From positions 949,970 through 1,013,969 of the forward strand of contig NZ_CP087263.1 in NCBI RefSeq assembly GCF_020923435.1: DNA of 64,000 nt, given 5' to 3'. Made by a program: the position numbers and the translations under genes. Below are positions 35,318 to 43,859 of this stretch, piece after piece. The notes under the pieces are model-generated. The model searched no databases and had not been told where the DNA came from. It worked only from the letters and a program-made list of their open reading frames with translations. Every line of letters begins with the position of its first letter. The first letter of the stretch is position 1. The stretch is from Brevibacillus humidisoli. GTDB taxonomy: Bacteria; Bacillota; Bacilli; Brevibacillales; Brevibacillaceae.

Positions 35318-36922
35318 GTGTGTCCATTATTCTATAAAAAAAGACGTAGCATGCCATTTGTGATCACACTTCTGTTATGCACGTTAGTGGCATTGTCGGG
35401 ATGCAGTCAAAACAAACAGGCTTCTCCCGTGAGTAGATCAGATGCCGCTGGGCAGTCGAACATAAATACAAAAGATGGGCTGAAAAAAGTTACCGTGATT
35501 CGTAATTTTAAAAGCGGCAGCCTCGATCCCCACAACAGCTGGGAACCGCTGCGGGCGGGTGTCGTCGAGACGCTTGTTCGCTTGAACGAGGACTTGGAGC
35601 TTGTACCGTGGCTTGCCACCAACTGGGAAACGAGCGATGATCAGACATGGGTGTTTACGATTCGCGAAGGTGTGACGTTCCAAGACGGGACCAAGTTGGA
35701 TGCTGCCGCTGTAAAAGCTTCTTTTGAACGCGGACTGGCAGCCAGTGATGTATTGGCCCGCGCTTTAAAGATTGAATCGATGGAAGCAAGCGGTCAACAA
35801 CTGACGATCGTCACGACAGAACCGCATCCGGCCTTGCCTTCGGAGTTGGTCAATCCTTACGCTGCCGTTATCAGTGTCGAAGCGGAGCAAAAAATGGGCA
35901 CAACTGCTTTTAACCATGCCCCAGTCGGCACAGGGCCGTTTAAAGTGAAGCAGTTTACCCCCAATATCGAGATCCAGTTGGAGCGTTATGATGGGTACTG
36001 GGACGGTAAGGCGAAGGTGAATGAGGTCTTGTACCAATTCAACGAGGACGGAAATGTTAGAGCGCTGGCCCTGCAAGCAAAAGAGGCAGATATTGTTTAT
36101 CAGATTCCAGCCGAAACAGTGGAGGCCGTCCAGCAGGACAGCCAGCTTAGAGTGGAATCGGTCGCTGGTCTTCGTGTCCATTACCTGCTGTATAACCAAC
36201 AGAAGCCGCTGCTCCAGGACATCAGGGTGAGAAAGGCGATTGATCTGCTTCTTAACCGGGAAAGCATCGCAAGTGACATTATGCTCGGACATGCGACTCC
36301 TGCCAATGGCCCGTTTAACGCAAGGCTTCCGTTTGGCAGCAAGGAGGCGGTTCAGCAGTTGGATCCGGGCGAAGCCAAAAAGCTGCTGATGGAAGCGGGG
36401 TATGTGCCTGGCGAGAGTGGGAAGCTGGAAAAGGACGGGCAGCCGCTCACGTTGCAGTTGATCACCTACAAAGGGCGACCGGAGCTACCACTGATCGCAC
36501 AACTGCTGCAGTCGGACGCAGCCAAAATAGGGGTGGACATCAAGATTCAAACGGTTGAAAATGTGGACACCTATTTACGGGAGAACAAAGATTGGGACTT
36601 GGTGACGTACAGCAACTTATCTGCACCGCGCGGCGATGGGGGATACTTCCTCAATTCGGCCTTGATGCCTGGCGGTTCGCTCAATCCGATCAATCTGAGC
36701 AGCGACAAGTTGAGCCAGTTGGTGATCCGGTTAAATGCCACTAGCGAGATTGCCCAGCGAATCCAATTGACTCGGGATGCCGTAGATGTCATCAACCAAG
36801 AAGTTCCCCATTCCTATGCGGTTTACCCCAATCTGATCGTCGGTGTGAATAACCGCGTGATCAATTGGAAACCAGGTGCGGAAGAGTATTACATCATCAC
36901 GAACCAAATGGATGTGAAATAA
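35318..36922 (+). CDS. Nickel/oligopeptide-type ABC substrate-binding lipoprotein
   Basis: This family 5 solute-binding protein of about 534 residues has lipobox ALSGC and the segments SGSLDPHNSWEPLRAGVVETL, LVPWLATNWE and PVGTGPFKVKQF. These resemble NikA/CntA-type nickel or metallophore-binding proteins more than DppA/OppA. The GTG at 35318 has GGAAAGGGTGG upstream and gives a normal signal peptide; an ATG at 35285 is the alternative. It is the first of five co-directional transporter genes. Confidence 0.88.
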   Translation: MCPLFYKKRRSMPFVITLLLCTLVALSGCSQNKQASPVSRSDAAGQSNINTKDGLKKVTVIRNFKSGSLDPHNSWEPLRAGVVETLVRLNEDLELVPWLATNWETSDDQTWVFTIREGVTFQDGTKLDAAAVKASFERGLAASDVLARALKIESMEASGQQLTIVTTEPHPALPSELVNPYAAVISVEAEQKMGTTAFNHAPVGTGPFKVKQFTPNIEIQLERYDGYWDGKAKVNEVLYQFNEDGNVRALALQAKEADIVYQIPAETVEAVQQDSQLRVESVAGLRVHYLLYNQQKPLLQDIRVRKAIDLLLNRESIASDIMLGHATPANGPFNARLPFGSKEAVQQLDPGEAKKLLMEAGYVPGESGKLEKDGQPLTLQLITYKGRPELPLIAQLLQSDAAKIGVDIKIQTVENVDTYLRENKDWDLVTYSNLSAPRGDGGYFLNSALMPGGSLNPINLSSDKLSQLVIRLNATSEIAQRIQLTRDAVDVINQEVPHSYAVYPNLIVGVNNRVINWKPGAEEYYIITNQMDVK

Positions 36923-36923
36923 G

Positions 36924-37868
36924 GTGCTGAAGCTAGTCAGGAAGCGTTTGCTGCAGCTCGTCCTTGTATTGTTTCTCCTCTCTTTGCTGACGTTTACGCT
37001 GATGAAACTGGCACCGGGCGATCCTGTGCTCCTGATCTTGGAAGCGGACGAAATGTCTGTTACACAAGCTGACGAAGCTAAACTGCGCAAGGAACTGGGC
37101 TTTGACCAACCGTTGTTGCTCCAGTACGGTCAGTGGCTGCAAAAACTGCTGCAGTTCGATTTTGGGCATTCGTACATAAAAGGGAAGCCGGTATGGGACG
37201 AAATGATTGACAGGCTGCCTACCACCGTTCAGCTTACGGCAGGTGGCCTTCTGGTGATGGTCTTGATAGCGGCGCCGCTCGGGTTGTTGGCTGCCAAGTA
37301 TCCCGGGCGTTGGCCGGATCAGATGAGCCGATTGCTCGCCCTGATCGGCGCTTCCATCCCTAGTTTCTGGCTGGGACTGCTGCTGATTTACGCGTTTGCG
37401 TTTAAGCTGCAGTGGGTGCCGACGAATGGAAAAGGAAGTTTTAGCCACATGATTCTTCCTTCCGTCACGCTTGGCTTTGCAATGGCTGCGGTGTATGCCC
37501 GCTTGCTCCGGGCCGGGCTGCTCGAAAGTTTGTCTCAGGAGTACATTCGGGCCGCGCGGGCCAGAGGGATTGCGGAATGGCGGATTCTCTTGCGGCATGC
37601 TCTCCGGGCGGCGCTTCTGCCGGTAGTGACGATCTTTGGGATGAGTATCGGCAGCTTGCTTACTGGCTCCGTTGTGGTGGAGACCTTGTTCTCCTGGCCG
37701 GGGCTGGGAAGTATGGCTGTAGAGGCCATCTTTCAGCGAGATTATCCGATCATTCAAGGATACGTCTTGCTGACGGGCATCTTTGTCGTGCTGGTCAATC
37801 TGCTCGTCGATCTCTGCTATGGACTGCTTGATCCCCGGATCCGCTATGGGAAGGGGGACTGGTCATGA
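36924..37868 (+). CDS. ABC transporter permease (NikB/DppB type)
   Basis: This 314-residue permease opens with RKRLLQLVLVLFLLSLLTF and has APGDPVLL, the family loop EYIRAARARGIAEWRILLRHALR and about six transmembrane helices. It starts with GTG one base after the previous stop and overlaps the next gene by four bases. It forms a heterodimeric channel with its neighbour. Confidence 0.92.
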   Translation: MLKLVRKRLLQLVLVLFLLSLLTFTLMKLAPGDPVLLILEADEMSVTQADEAKLRKELGFDQPLLLQYGQWLQKLLQFDFGHSYIKGKPVWDEMIDRLPTTVQLTAGGLLVMVLIAAPLGLLAAKYPGRWPDQMSRLLALIGASIPSFWLGLLLIYAFAFKLQWVPTNGKGSFSHMILPSVTLGFAMAAVYARLLRAGLLESLSQEYIRAARARGIAEWRILLRHALRAALLPVVTIFGMSIGSLLTGSVVVETLFSWPGLGSMAVEAIFQRDYPIIQGYVLLTGIFVVLVNLLVDLCYGLLDPRIRYGKGDWS

Positions 37869-38734
37869 GTGTTGGTGCCGCCGCCAGTCCCGTTCGTCCT
37901 GTGGTACGGCAGAGCATCTGGCGGAGGATGCTGCACAATCCGCTGACGATCCTGGGAATGGGCATCATGACCGTGATCGTCCTACTCACGCTGTTTGGAC
38001 CTCTGATTGTACCCAACGATCCGCTTACTGTACAAATGTCGGAGCGTCTACAGTCACCGAGTTGGCAGTATCCACTCGGTACGGATCATATGGGCAGGTG
38101 TATTTTTTCCAGATTGGCTGCTGGTGCACAGACGACTCTGGGTATCTCGGCGCTTGCCATCGTCTCGGTAACGCTGATCGGAATCCCCTTAGGCTTGTTG
38201 TCCGGCTATATCGGGGGACGCCTCGACAGCTTGTTGATGAGGCTTGTCGACAGTGTGGGGGCTCTGCCTGAGTTTATTCTGGCGATCGCCTTTTCCGGAT
38301 TTTTAGGACCTAGTGTGACAAACTTGATGCTATCGATCGTATTGGTCAAATGGATTGGCTATGCCCGCGTCGTCAGAAGCATCGTACTGTCGGAGCGGGA
38401 GAAGGAATACATATTGGCTGCTCGTGTTGCTGGCTGTCGCACTTGGACGATTCTCTGGCGGCATTTGCTGCCGCAGATCGTCCCTCCTGTACTGGTCTTG
38501 GTTGCGCTGGACATTGGTAAAGTGATTCTGATTATTTCTTCCCTCTCCTATCTGGGTCTTGGTGTACAACTGCCATCTGCAGAATGGGGTGCGATGCTCA
38601 ATGACGGTCGTCCCTATTTCCAAACTGTTCCAGAGTTGATGATCTATCCGGGATTGGCTATTATACTGGTCGTTGTTTCCTGCAATCTGATCGGAGACGG
38701 GCTTCGCGATATTTTAGATGTTCGCAGCAGATAA
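37865..38734 (+). CDS. ABC transporter permease (NikC/DppC type)
   Basis: This 289-residue permease has the N-terminal OppC-like helix, the segment YPLGTDHMGRCIFSRLAAGA and the EAA loop EKEYILAARVAGCRTWTILW. It has about six transmembrane segments and overlaps the preceding permease (ATGA). Confidence 0.92.
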   Translation: MSVGAAASPVRPVVRQSIWRRMLHNPLTILGMGIMTVIVLLTLFGPLIVPNDPLTVQMSERLQSPSWQYPLGTDHMGRCIFSRLAAGAQTTLGISALAIVSVTLIGIPLGLLSGYIGGRLDSLLMRLVDSVGALPEFILAIAFSGFLGPSVTNLMLSIVLVKWIGYARVVRSIVLSEREKEYILAARVAGCRTWTILWRHLLPQIVPPVLVLVALDIGKVILIISSLSYLGLGVQLPSAEWGAMLNDGRPYFQTVPELMIYPGLAIILVVVSCNLIGDGLRDILDVRSR

Positions 38735-38778
38735 GAGCTGTGCTTGCAGATCATTGTGGTGCTTATGGGGGGTGCGAG

Positions 38779-39663
38779 ATGAGACAGGCGGTGCTTCAGG
38801 TTCGTCAGCTAACCATCAGTGAACATCAAGGGAAAAAACAGCACAGGCTGGTGCATGAGCTCAACTTCTCCATACGCAGTGGAGAGATGCTGGCCTTAGT
38901 CGGCGAGAGCGGAAGCGGCAAAAGTGTGACAGCCAGCGCTATTTTGGGGTTGCTGCCTAACTCGTTGCGCGTGGACGGTGGAGAAATCGTGTTCCAGGGA
39001 GAAGATATCCTTCCCTGGTCGGAAAAACGGAAACGGGAACTGCGCGGCAAACAGATCGGTTCGGTATTTCAGGATTATCAAGGCAGTTTTACTCCCTTTA
39101 TCAAACTGGGCAAGCAATTGGTCGAGACGATTCGGGCTCATCGAAAAGTATCTGTACGTGAAGCAAAACGGGTTGCATTGGAGTGGCTGGATCGGGTGGG
39201 ATTGCCGGCGGAACGCGCCTTCCACAGCTACTCGTTTCAGCTGAGCGGCGGGCAGCGGCAGCGGGCTGCTCTGGCCGCCGCTATGATGCTGAAGCCTTCC
39301 CTGCTCATTGCCGACGAGCCGACGTCAGCATTGGATGTGTTGAGCGGCGAGCGGGTGCTGAATCTGCTTACCACACTGCAGCAGCAGTCTGGATGTGCCG
39401 TACTGATGATCTCGCACGACTTGCGGCATGTGATGAAGCGGGCGGACACGATTGCGGTGATGAAAGAGGGACGGATTGTGGAGACAGGCCCGACCGAGTC
39501 GATCCGACGCCGACCGAGTCATCCGTATACGCACATGCTGCTAAAGGCCAGGCCGTATCTGTCAGGAGCAGGCTCGGCGCATGTTTGGGACTGGGAACGT
39601 GCTTGGGATCAGGAAACAGATGAAGCAGAACAGCTTGATGTTGGCCGGGGAGGGACTGAATGA
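38779..39663 (+). CDS. ABC transporter ATP-binding protein (NikD/DppD type)
   Basis: This 294-residue ATPase has Walker A GESGSGKSVTAS, signature LSGGQRQRAALAAAM, Walker [12 protein letters not shown] and the H-loop ISHDLRHVMK. The C-terminal extension SHPYTHMLLKARPYL is typical of oligopeptide/nickel ATPases. I chose the ATG at 38779, after GGGGGGTGCGAG. Confidence 0.92.
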   Translation: MRQAVLQVRQLTISEHQGKKQHRLVHELNFSIRSGEMLALVGESGSGKSVTASAILGLLPNSLRVDGGEIVFQGEDILPWSEKRKRELRGKQIGSVFQDYQGSFTPFIKLGKQLVETIRAHRKVSVREAKRVALEWLDRVGLPAERAFHSYSFQLSGGQRQRAALAAAMMLKPSLLIADEPTSALDVLSGERVLNLLTTLQQQSGCAVLMISHDLRHVMKRADTIAVMKEGRIVETGPTESIRRRPSHPYTHMLLKARPYLSGAGSAHVWDWERAWDQETDEAEQLDVGRGGTE

Positions 39664-40442
39664 ACAGAATATTGACAGTTGATCGGCTTTGCAAGACGTA
39701 CAGCGAATCAGGGCGCCAAGTTGCAGCCGTCAAGAATGTGTCGTTTTCGATCGGAGAAGGGGAGTGCTTAGGGCTGGTTGGAGAGAGTGGCAGCGGCAAG
39801 AGTACGTTGGCCCGGCTGCTGCTGGCGCTGGATCGGCCGGATAGCGGAGAAGTCCGCTTGCACGGCGCCTCCCTTTTTGCCCTGAGAGGGCGGGACATGC
39901 GTCAAATGAGGCGGTATGTCCAAGCGGTCTTTCAGGATCCGACCTCCTCCCTCAATCAGCGCTTGCCGATATGGCGCTCTGTCATGGAGCCCCTGGACAA
40001 CTTCCCAGATGTTACACCGCCGTTTCTGATGGACGTACGCCACTCCCGCAGGGATACGGCAGCAAAACTGCTGGAGATGGTCGGGCTGCAGATAGCTCAC
40101 ATGGATCGTTTTCCTCACCAGTTAAGCGGTGGACAACGGCAACGTGTGGCTATCGCCAGGGGAATCAGCCTGATGCCCCAACTGCTGATCTGCGACGAAC
40201 CAACCTCCAGTTTGGACGTATCCGTACAGTTGCACATCCTGCAGCTGCTCAAAAGGATGCAAACCAAACTGAACATGGCCTGCTTGTTTATTTCTCACGA
40301 TATTGCAGCAGTACGAATGATGAGCCAGCGGATCATCGTGATGAAAGAAGGGCAAGTCGTCGATCAGTTCTCCAGTGAACAGCTGATGAGCGAGGAGCGG
40401 CATGAATATACGCGGCAGTTGGTCGCCGCCGTAACAGAATGA
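39660..40442 (+). CDS. ABC transporter ATP-binding protein (NikE/DppF type)
   Basis: This 260-residue ATPase has Walker A GESGSGKST, signature LSGGQRQRVAIARGI, Walker B LLICDEPTSSLDVS and ISHDIAAVRMMSQ. It overlaps its neighbour by four bases and closes the five-gene transporter operon. No clear terminator follows before the convergent gene at 40522. Confidence 0.92.
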   Translation: MNRILTVDRLCKTYSESGRQVAAVKNVSFSIGEGECLGLVGESGSGKSTLARLLLALDRPDSGEVRLHGASLFALRGRDMRQMRRYVQAVFQDPTSSLNQRLPIWRSVMEPLDNFPDVTPPFLMDVRHSRRDTAAKLLEMVGLQIAHMDRFPHQLSGGQRQRVAIARGISLMPQLLICDEPTSSLDVSVQLHILQLLKRMQTKLNMACLFISHDIAAVRMMSQRIIVMKEGQVVDQFSSEQLMSEERHEYTRQLVAAVTE

Positions 40443-40521
40443 ACGGACGTTGGCGAACGCTTAAAGACGTACGAATCAGAACATTGACTTGCCTAATCAT
40501 TTCGAGTTGTAGGCGCGATCT

Positions 40522-40755
40522 CTACCAGAACCCATCCCAGTAAAATCTGTCCATTTCTTGCTGGATTTCATCCTTTTCTCTGGCAAGTGCCTCCCGGATG
40601 ATTTGCCAATCGGGTGAGTCGGGATCTACCGCTGCGTTCTGCCGATCCAGGATGTTGTAGATCACGTCCCAATCATCCGGTGAATCATATCGATCTTCGC
40701 CACCGCCGATCAACCTGATATCATGAAGCAGCTGCTTGACGTCTGCCGGTATCAC
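40522..40755 (-). CDS. Small acidic hypothetical protein (77 residues)
   Basis: This is a soluble Asp/Glu/Trp-containing protein (DSPDDWDVIYNIL, DSPDWQIIREALAREKDEI) ending in FYWDGFW, without a recognised domain. The start is GTG with GGGAGGC upstream. It is convergent with the transporter operon. Confidence 0.6.
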   Translation of the reverse strand: MIPADVKQLLHDIRLIGGGEDRYDSPDDWDVIYNILDRQNAAVDPDSPDWQIIREALAREKDEIQQEMDRFYWDGFW

Positions 40756-40837
40756 AGGTTAGCCTCCCTTCCAGTACATCTTTTGTTCCTTAGCCTTTCC
40801 GCTGTTTCCGAAAATATCCGAGATAAACAGAATGCAG

Positions 40838-40878
40838 TAAAAGCAGGGGATGTCCCTACAAGCGCAAAGGGACATCCC
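40838..40878 (-). terminator. Terminator of the MIP18-family gene
   Basis: GGGATGTCCCT (40847-40857) pairs perfectly with AGGGACATCCC (40868-40878). Read on the minus strand the hairpin is followed by GCTGCTTTTAC. Confidence 0.65.
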
Positions 40879-40943
40879 GCTGATGATGACTGGTGCAGAG
40901 CTAGTGTTGACGACATTGTGGGCAGCATCATCAACTCAGTTTC

Positions 40944-41258
40944 TCAAACGAGAGCTCGGCGACGTTTGATCTCTTCTATGGCCCAGTCGGTCATACGAGC
41001 TGGTGTCCAGGCAGGTTCCCATACGAGATTAACCTCAACGTTCTTGACACCTGGGACACGTTTGATCGCTTTTTCGACGTCGCTTACGATCACGTCCTGA
41101 AGGGGGCATTCAGGAATCGTCATTGTCATCGTGACCTTCACATTATGATTAGCATCTGCCTGAATGTCATAGACCAGTCCCAAATCGACAATGTTCACCT
41201 CAAGTTCAGGGTCGATCACTTCCTCCAGTCCTGACCACACTTTCTCGACCAGATCCAT
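40944..41258 (-). CDS. MIP18/SufT-like metal-sulfur cluster assembly factor
   Basis: This 104-residue protein of the MIP18 (DUF59) family has VIDPELEVNIVDLGLVYD, the cysteine-containing motif TIPECPLQDVI and WEPAWTPARMTD. I chose the ATG at 41258 after AAAGGGGATG. Family members (SufT, PaaD) assist maturation of Fe-S proteins; this one is not in a suf cluster here. Confidence 0.9.
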   Translation of the reverse strand: MDLVEKVWSGLEEVIDPELEVNIVDLGLVYDIQADANHNVKVTMTMTIPECPLQDVIVSDVEKAIKRVPGVKNVEVNLVWEPAWTPARMTDWAIEEIKRRRALV

Positions 41259-41406
41259 ACTGGCATCCCCTTTCGTTACAATGCGTGCGAAGGGCAGCAA
41301 GTCCCACTTTCATCACAGCGGCGTCATGCCCGTGCGAATAATGTTCCCCTTTTTCCTTCAGATCTTTCCTCTCGCCTTGGAGAAGAAGGGTTGCTCCGGC
41401 CTGGCA

Positions 41407-41455
41407 CATACAAAAAAAGCTGCCCAGCAGCAGAACATCTGCTGCCGGACAACCA
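41407..41455 (-). terminator. Terminator behind the 44-residue peptide gene
   Basis: On the minus strand an 11-bp hairpin (CCGGCAGCAGA with TCTGCTGCTGG, one G-U pair) is followed by GCAGC and then seven T. Confidence 0.6.
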
Positions 41456-41469
41456 GTGTTATGTCGTAT

Positions 41470-41604
41470 TCATTTCCATTTTCCGTATTGAGCAATCTCT
41501 GCGAATATTTCAACGAGCGCTTTCAAACCTTCCGCGGTTTGCAAAGCGATCAGCGGCAGACTTACGAGCCCAATCAACGCTTCCCCAATCAGTTTCGACC
41601 ACAA
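41470..41604 (-). CDS. Small amphipathic peptide (44 residues)
   Basis: A TTG start at 41604 follows AAAGGGGGAGATC, and the frame runs for 44 codons. Most of the peptide can be drawn as an amphipathic or hydrophobic helix (LIGEALIGLVSLPLIALQ, then EGLKALVEIFAEIAQ), with Trp2 and the basic end YGKWK. It is followed directly by a terminator and preceded by the 97-residue membrane protein gene. The gene boundaries are well supported. Function is unknown; phenol-soluble-modulin-like, bacteriocin-like or membrane-associated roles are possible. Confidence 0.55.
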   Translation of the reverse strand: MWSKLIGEALIGLVSLPLIALQTAEGLKALVEIFAEIAQYGKWK

Positions 41605-41620
41605 GCAGATCTCCCCCTTT

Positions 41621-41914
41621 TCAGATTGTCAAACAGGAAAAGGGAGGAATGTTCGGTACTCTGTCGGAATGAACCTTGGATCTGCAGAAACAGAGAAAGA
41701 GAGTCAGGATCGATATCCTCGCTTCGGGGTACCTCTCGATATACTGCGGATCGACGTTTGCCGTATAGGTATTGCTGATCGGTTGCACATAGACGACCAC
41801 CGGGATGGGAACGATCCTGGAACGCAGGTAGAGAAGCCCCGCCGAAAAGCCAAGGACGAGCCAGACCCATGTCATCAGTTCATCATATTGGAACGATAAC
41901 AATAACTCTTCCAT
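41621..41914 (-). CDS. Small single-pass membrane protein (97 residues)
   Basis: The ATG at 41914 follows GAGGAGGGG. A short N-terminal stretch precedes one transmembrane segment (about 14-33: TWVWLVLGFSAGLLYLRSR) and then a strand-like region (PIPVVVYVQPISN). The last third, rich in Phe, Cys and Ser, looks unlike the rest and could be out of frame. The stop lies 17 bp before the start of the 44-residue peptide, so the two form one transcript. Confidence 0.6.
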   Translation of the reverse strand: MEELLLSFQYDELMTWVWLVLGFSAGLLYLRSRIVPIPVVVYVQPISNTYTANVDPQYIERYPEARISILTLFLCFCRSKVHSDRVPNIPPFSCLTI

Positions 41915-42021
41915 GGACCAATCCCCTCCTCAATAAAATTGTATCGGAAGACAAGGAAGCTGTGCAACCTAACAATACCTGTAAATCTACTTACAGCATA
42001 CTACACATGATGGAGGATGGT

Positions 42022-42375
42022 ATGGTGCTTACCACTTTTCTTCACCGACAGGGGCGCGGTTGGTCCGTGGCAAAACTCCCCAGCGGAGACGATTCATTTC
42101 ATCAATTGTTGGGAGAGTATACCGTGGAACCGTTCGCCAAGGGGCATTATCATCTGTTGCGCAGCAACGGGTACCCAGACACGTATCTGATCACCAGGAT
42201 CGACACCGATGGTGACGGAGAGATCGGCAGCTACGTCTCCCTCGATCAACAGGATCTTGCGTTCATCGCAAAAGAGGGGGGGCACGCCTATTCTTCAATC
42301 AGTATGCGGACAGGCGATGGTATGAGAGCAACAGAGGAGGATTACATGAAGTTGTGGGAGGACGATCGATTGTAG
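42022..42375 (+). CDS. Hypothetical protein (117 residues)
   Basis: This is a soluble beta-rich protein with RQGRGWSVAKLPSGDD and TRIDTDGDGEIGSYVSLD, the latter resembling a calcium-loop pattern by chance or by design. I chose the ATG at 42022, which has GGAGG five bases upstream; earlier in-frame starts back to 41869 overlap the divergent gene. Not recognised. Confidence 0.55.
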   Translation: MVLTTFLHRQGRGWSVAKLPSGDDSFHQLLGEYTVEPFAKGHYHLLRSNGYPDTYLITRIDTDGDGEIGSYVSLDQQDLAFIAKEGGHAYSSISMRTGDGMRATEEDYMKLWEDDRL

Positions 42376-42413
42376 CCAAGGGGTGTCCCGCATAGTAACC
42401 AATATCCCTGTGC

Positions 42414-42459
42414 GAACGAAAAACATCCCGTCTCACGATGAAAAGTGGGACGGGATGTT
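42414..42459 (-). terminator. Terminator of the coiled-coil gene at 42544
   Basis: A 15-bp stem (42422-42436 with 42445-42459), read on the minus strand, ends in GGATGTTTTTCG. Confidence 0.75.
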
Positions 42460-42543
42460 GGCGTGTTTCGTCCTGAAAAGTGGAACGGTCAAAAGCGGAA
42501 TGCGACTAGTGAGACAGTTCCATCCGGTGATGATGCTCCACTT

Positions 42544-42783
42544 TTACTGGGTAAAAGTGGGTTCTTCTCGTTCCGGACGATTGTCGTGATTGGACACGTT
42601 GATCTGGCTTAGCATCTTCTTCATTTTTTCGCATTCTACCTGGTAATCCTTGATGACCCGTCCCAATACGTCAATCGACTCGGCTAACTCCTGTCTTTCA
42701 CTTATGTAGTCGATTGCTCTGCGCAGATGACCGATCTTGTTTTCCGCTTCCTTCAATCTGTCAGCTAGGTGAAGTGCATTCAT
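42544..42783 (-). CDS. Small coiled-coil protein (79 residues)
   Basis: This is almost entirely charged helix with a heptad-like pattern (LADRLKEAENKIGHLRRAID, LGRVIKDYQVECEKMKKML) and a polar tail. The ATG follows AAGGAGGG. No family recognised. Confidence 0.65.
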   Translation of the reverse strand: MNALHLADRLKEAENKIGHLRRAIDYISERQELAESIDVLGRVIKDYQVECEKMKKMLSQINVSNHDNRPEREEPTFTQ

Positions 42784-42975
42784 GCTGAATCCCTCCTTAC
42801 GTTTCTGCTTATTTTGCCCAAAAGGAGATGGTTTCTATGTCAGGGAGGAGGGATGCCTGCGCCAATATTTGGTCCTGCGCCAAGAAGGTGAGATGGGGTG
42901 TATAGTTGCTCCGCCATGTCGAAGAATAAAAAGAAGTTCTGCAAACGTACTTTACGCGACGAGGAGGAGCACTGC

Positions 42976-43233
42976 GTGTTCAAACGATACAGCCTCTACT
43001 TTACGTTGTTTGCCGTTGTTGTCAGCCTGATGAGCCTGCTGCAGATCGAGTTGGGCCATGCCATTCTCTATTTGACCAGTCCTACCAGCTGGGTGATCGA
43101 AATATTTTACGACAGGATGTCTGTACCGACCAAGATGAGCTTGATCTATATTACGACAATTGTTTTTTGGTATGCCGTTGGACGTTATATCGATTATTTG
43201 ATCGAGAAGAGAAGCAGACAGGAGGTGGAATGA
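42976..43233 (+). CDS. Small membrane protein (85 residues, two TM segments)
   Basis: Two transmembrane segments (about 4-22 and 53-73) flank a loop with FYDRMSVPTKMS, and the tail is basic. The GTG at 42976 has GAGGAGGAG six bases upstream. An ATG at 42916 would add a lysine-rich 20-residue extension but lacks a good site. Unknown function. Confidence 0.6.
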   Translation: MFKRYSLYFTLFAVVVSLMSLLQIELGHAILYLTSPTSWVIEIFYDRMSVPTKMSLIYITTIVFWYAVGRYIDYLIEKRSRQEVE

Positions 43234-43276
43234 AGAGAAGGGCTGTCAAGAGCCGTTGTCGTTGGCTCATGGAAAG

Positions 43277-43319
43277 ACCCGGAGCATGATGGTGATCATC
43301 TCGTTTCGCCCCGGGTTTT
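43277..43319. terminator. Bidirectional terminator-like hairpin
   Basis: ACCCGG (43277-43282) and CCGGGT (43311-43316) enclose an inner ATGAT/ATCAT pair and are followed by TTTTCC on the plus strand and CTTTCC on the minus strand. It lies between two convergent small genes. Confidence 0.5.
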
Positions 43320-43331
43320 CCTCAAGTCTGA

Positions 43332-43502
43332 CTAATGGTGGCCACCAGGATCGTGGTGGCTCATGTTGTGCATTTGTTGAAAGCGTGCTTCATCGATGTA
43401 GTGATGCTTCACGTATTCGTCTCTGCCGCGCAGGCTTCTTGAGCCGCGCAGAAACCAGGCGGCTGCGGCAAGACAAGCAAGAAAGCCGAAAAAGTAGAGC
43501 AA
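43332..43502 (-). CDS. Small His-rich membrane peptide (56 residues)
   Basis: A TTG start at 43502 follows AGAGGGGGAAG. An N-terminal transmembrane helix (LYFFGFLACLAAAAWFL) is followed by a basic stretch and a C-terminus rich in histidine and methionine (QQMHNMSHHDPGGHH), suggestive of metal binding. Too short for routine gene calling; no homologue recognised. Confidence 0.5.
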   Translation of the reverse strand: MLYFFGFLACLAAAAWFLRGSRSLRGRDEYVKHHYIDEARFQQMHNMSHHDPGGHH

Positions 43503-43859
43503 GCGACTTCCCCCTCTCTGATACGATCTGTATCCTCTTTTATTTTATCATATGATACAGGAAAAAACCTGATTTGTTTCCGGTTTTATACAGAATGAGG
43601 CGTACATCTTCCTGGTTCCAATCAATCGATTTGTCAGCGGAAGCCGTTATCGGAAAATATTTTTTTATCTGCAGCTTGTCCAATAACCCCATCGACAGCA
43701 GGCTGAATATAATTTATACTTTTATTATTCGCAATATGACTAATATTTTACCTGTTAAAGGAGGGCTCCACGTACTGGCACCAGCTATCAGGGTTTTTCG
43801 ACTCAAGAGAATGCTTGCAGAGAGTAGGAAAAAATCAACCAGATCGTAGGGGGTAAAAC
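43503..43859. other. 357-bp intergenic region upstream of the polyamine-type operon
   Basis: This gap holds the palindrome TATCATATGATA (43546-43557) near the divergent small gene. An AT-rich stretch with TATAAT at 43708-43713 has no good -35 partner that I can find. It must contain the promoter of the operon beginning at 43860, but I cannot place it firmly. Confidence 0.4.

Noticed and set aside
41191-41778. 195-codon plus-strand frame
   Set aside because: It runs antisense to the MIP18-family gene, a terminator and two small genes with good ribosome binding sites. Its composition is not protein-like and it lacks a binding site of its own.
42837-42905. 22-codon frame after AAAAGGAG
   Set aside because: Reasonable site, but the peptide is too short to judge and the following gene has its own strong ribosome binding site. 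A leader peptide is possible but unsupported.
43574-43849. 91-codon plus-strand frame before the polyamine-type operon
   Set aside because: No ribosome binding site, no recognisable domain, and it occupies the region that must hold the operon promoter.
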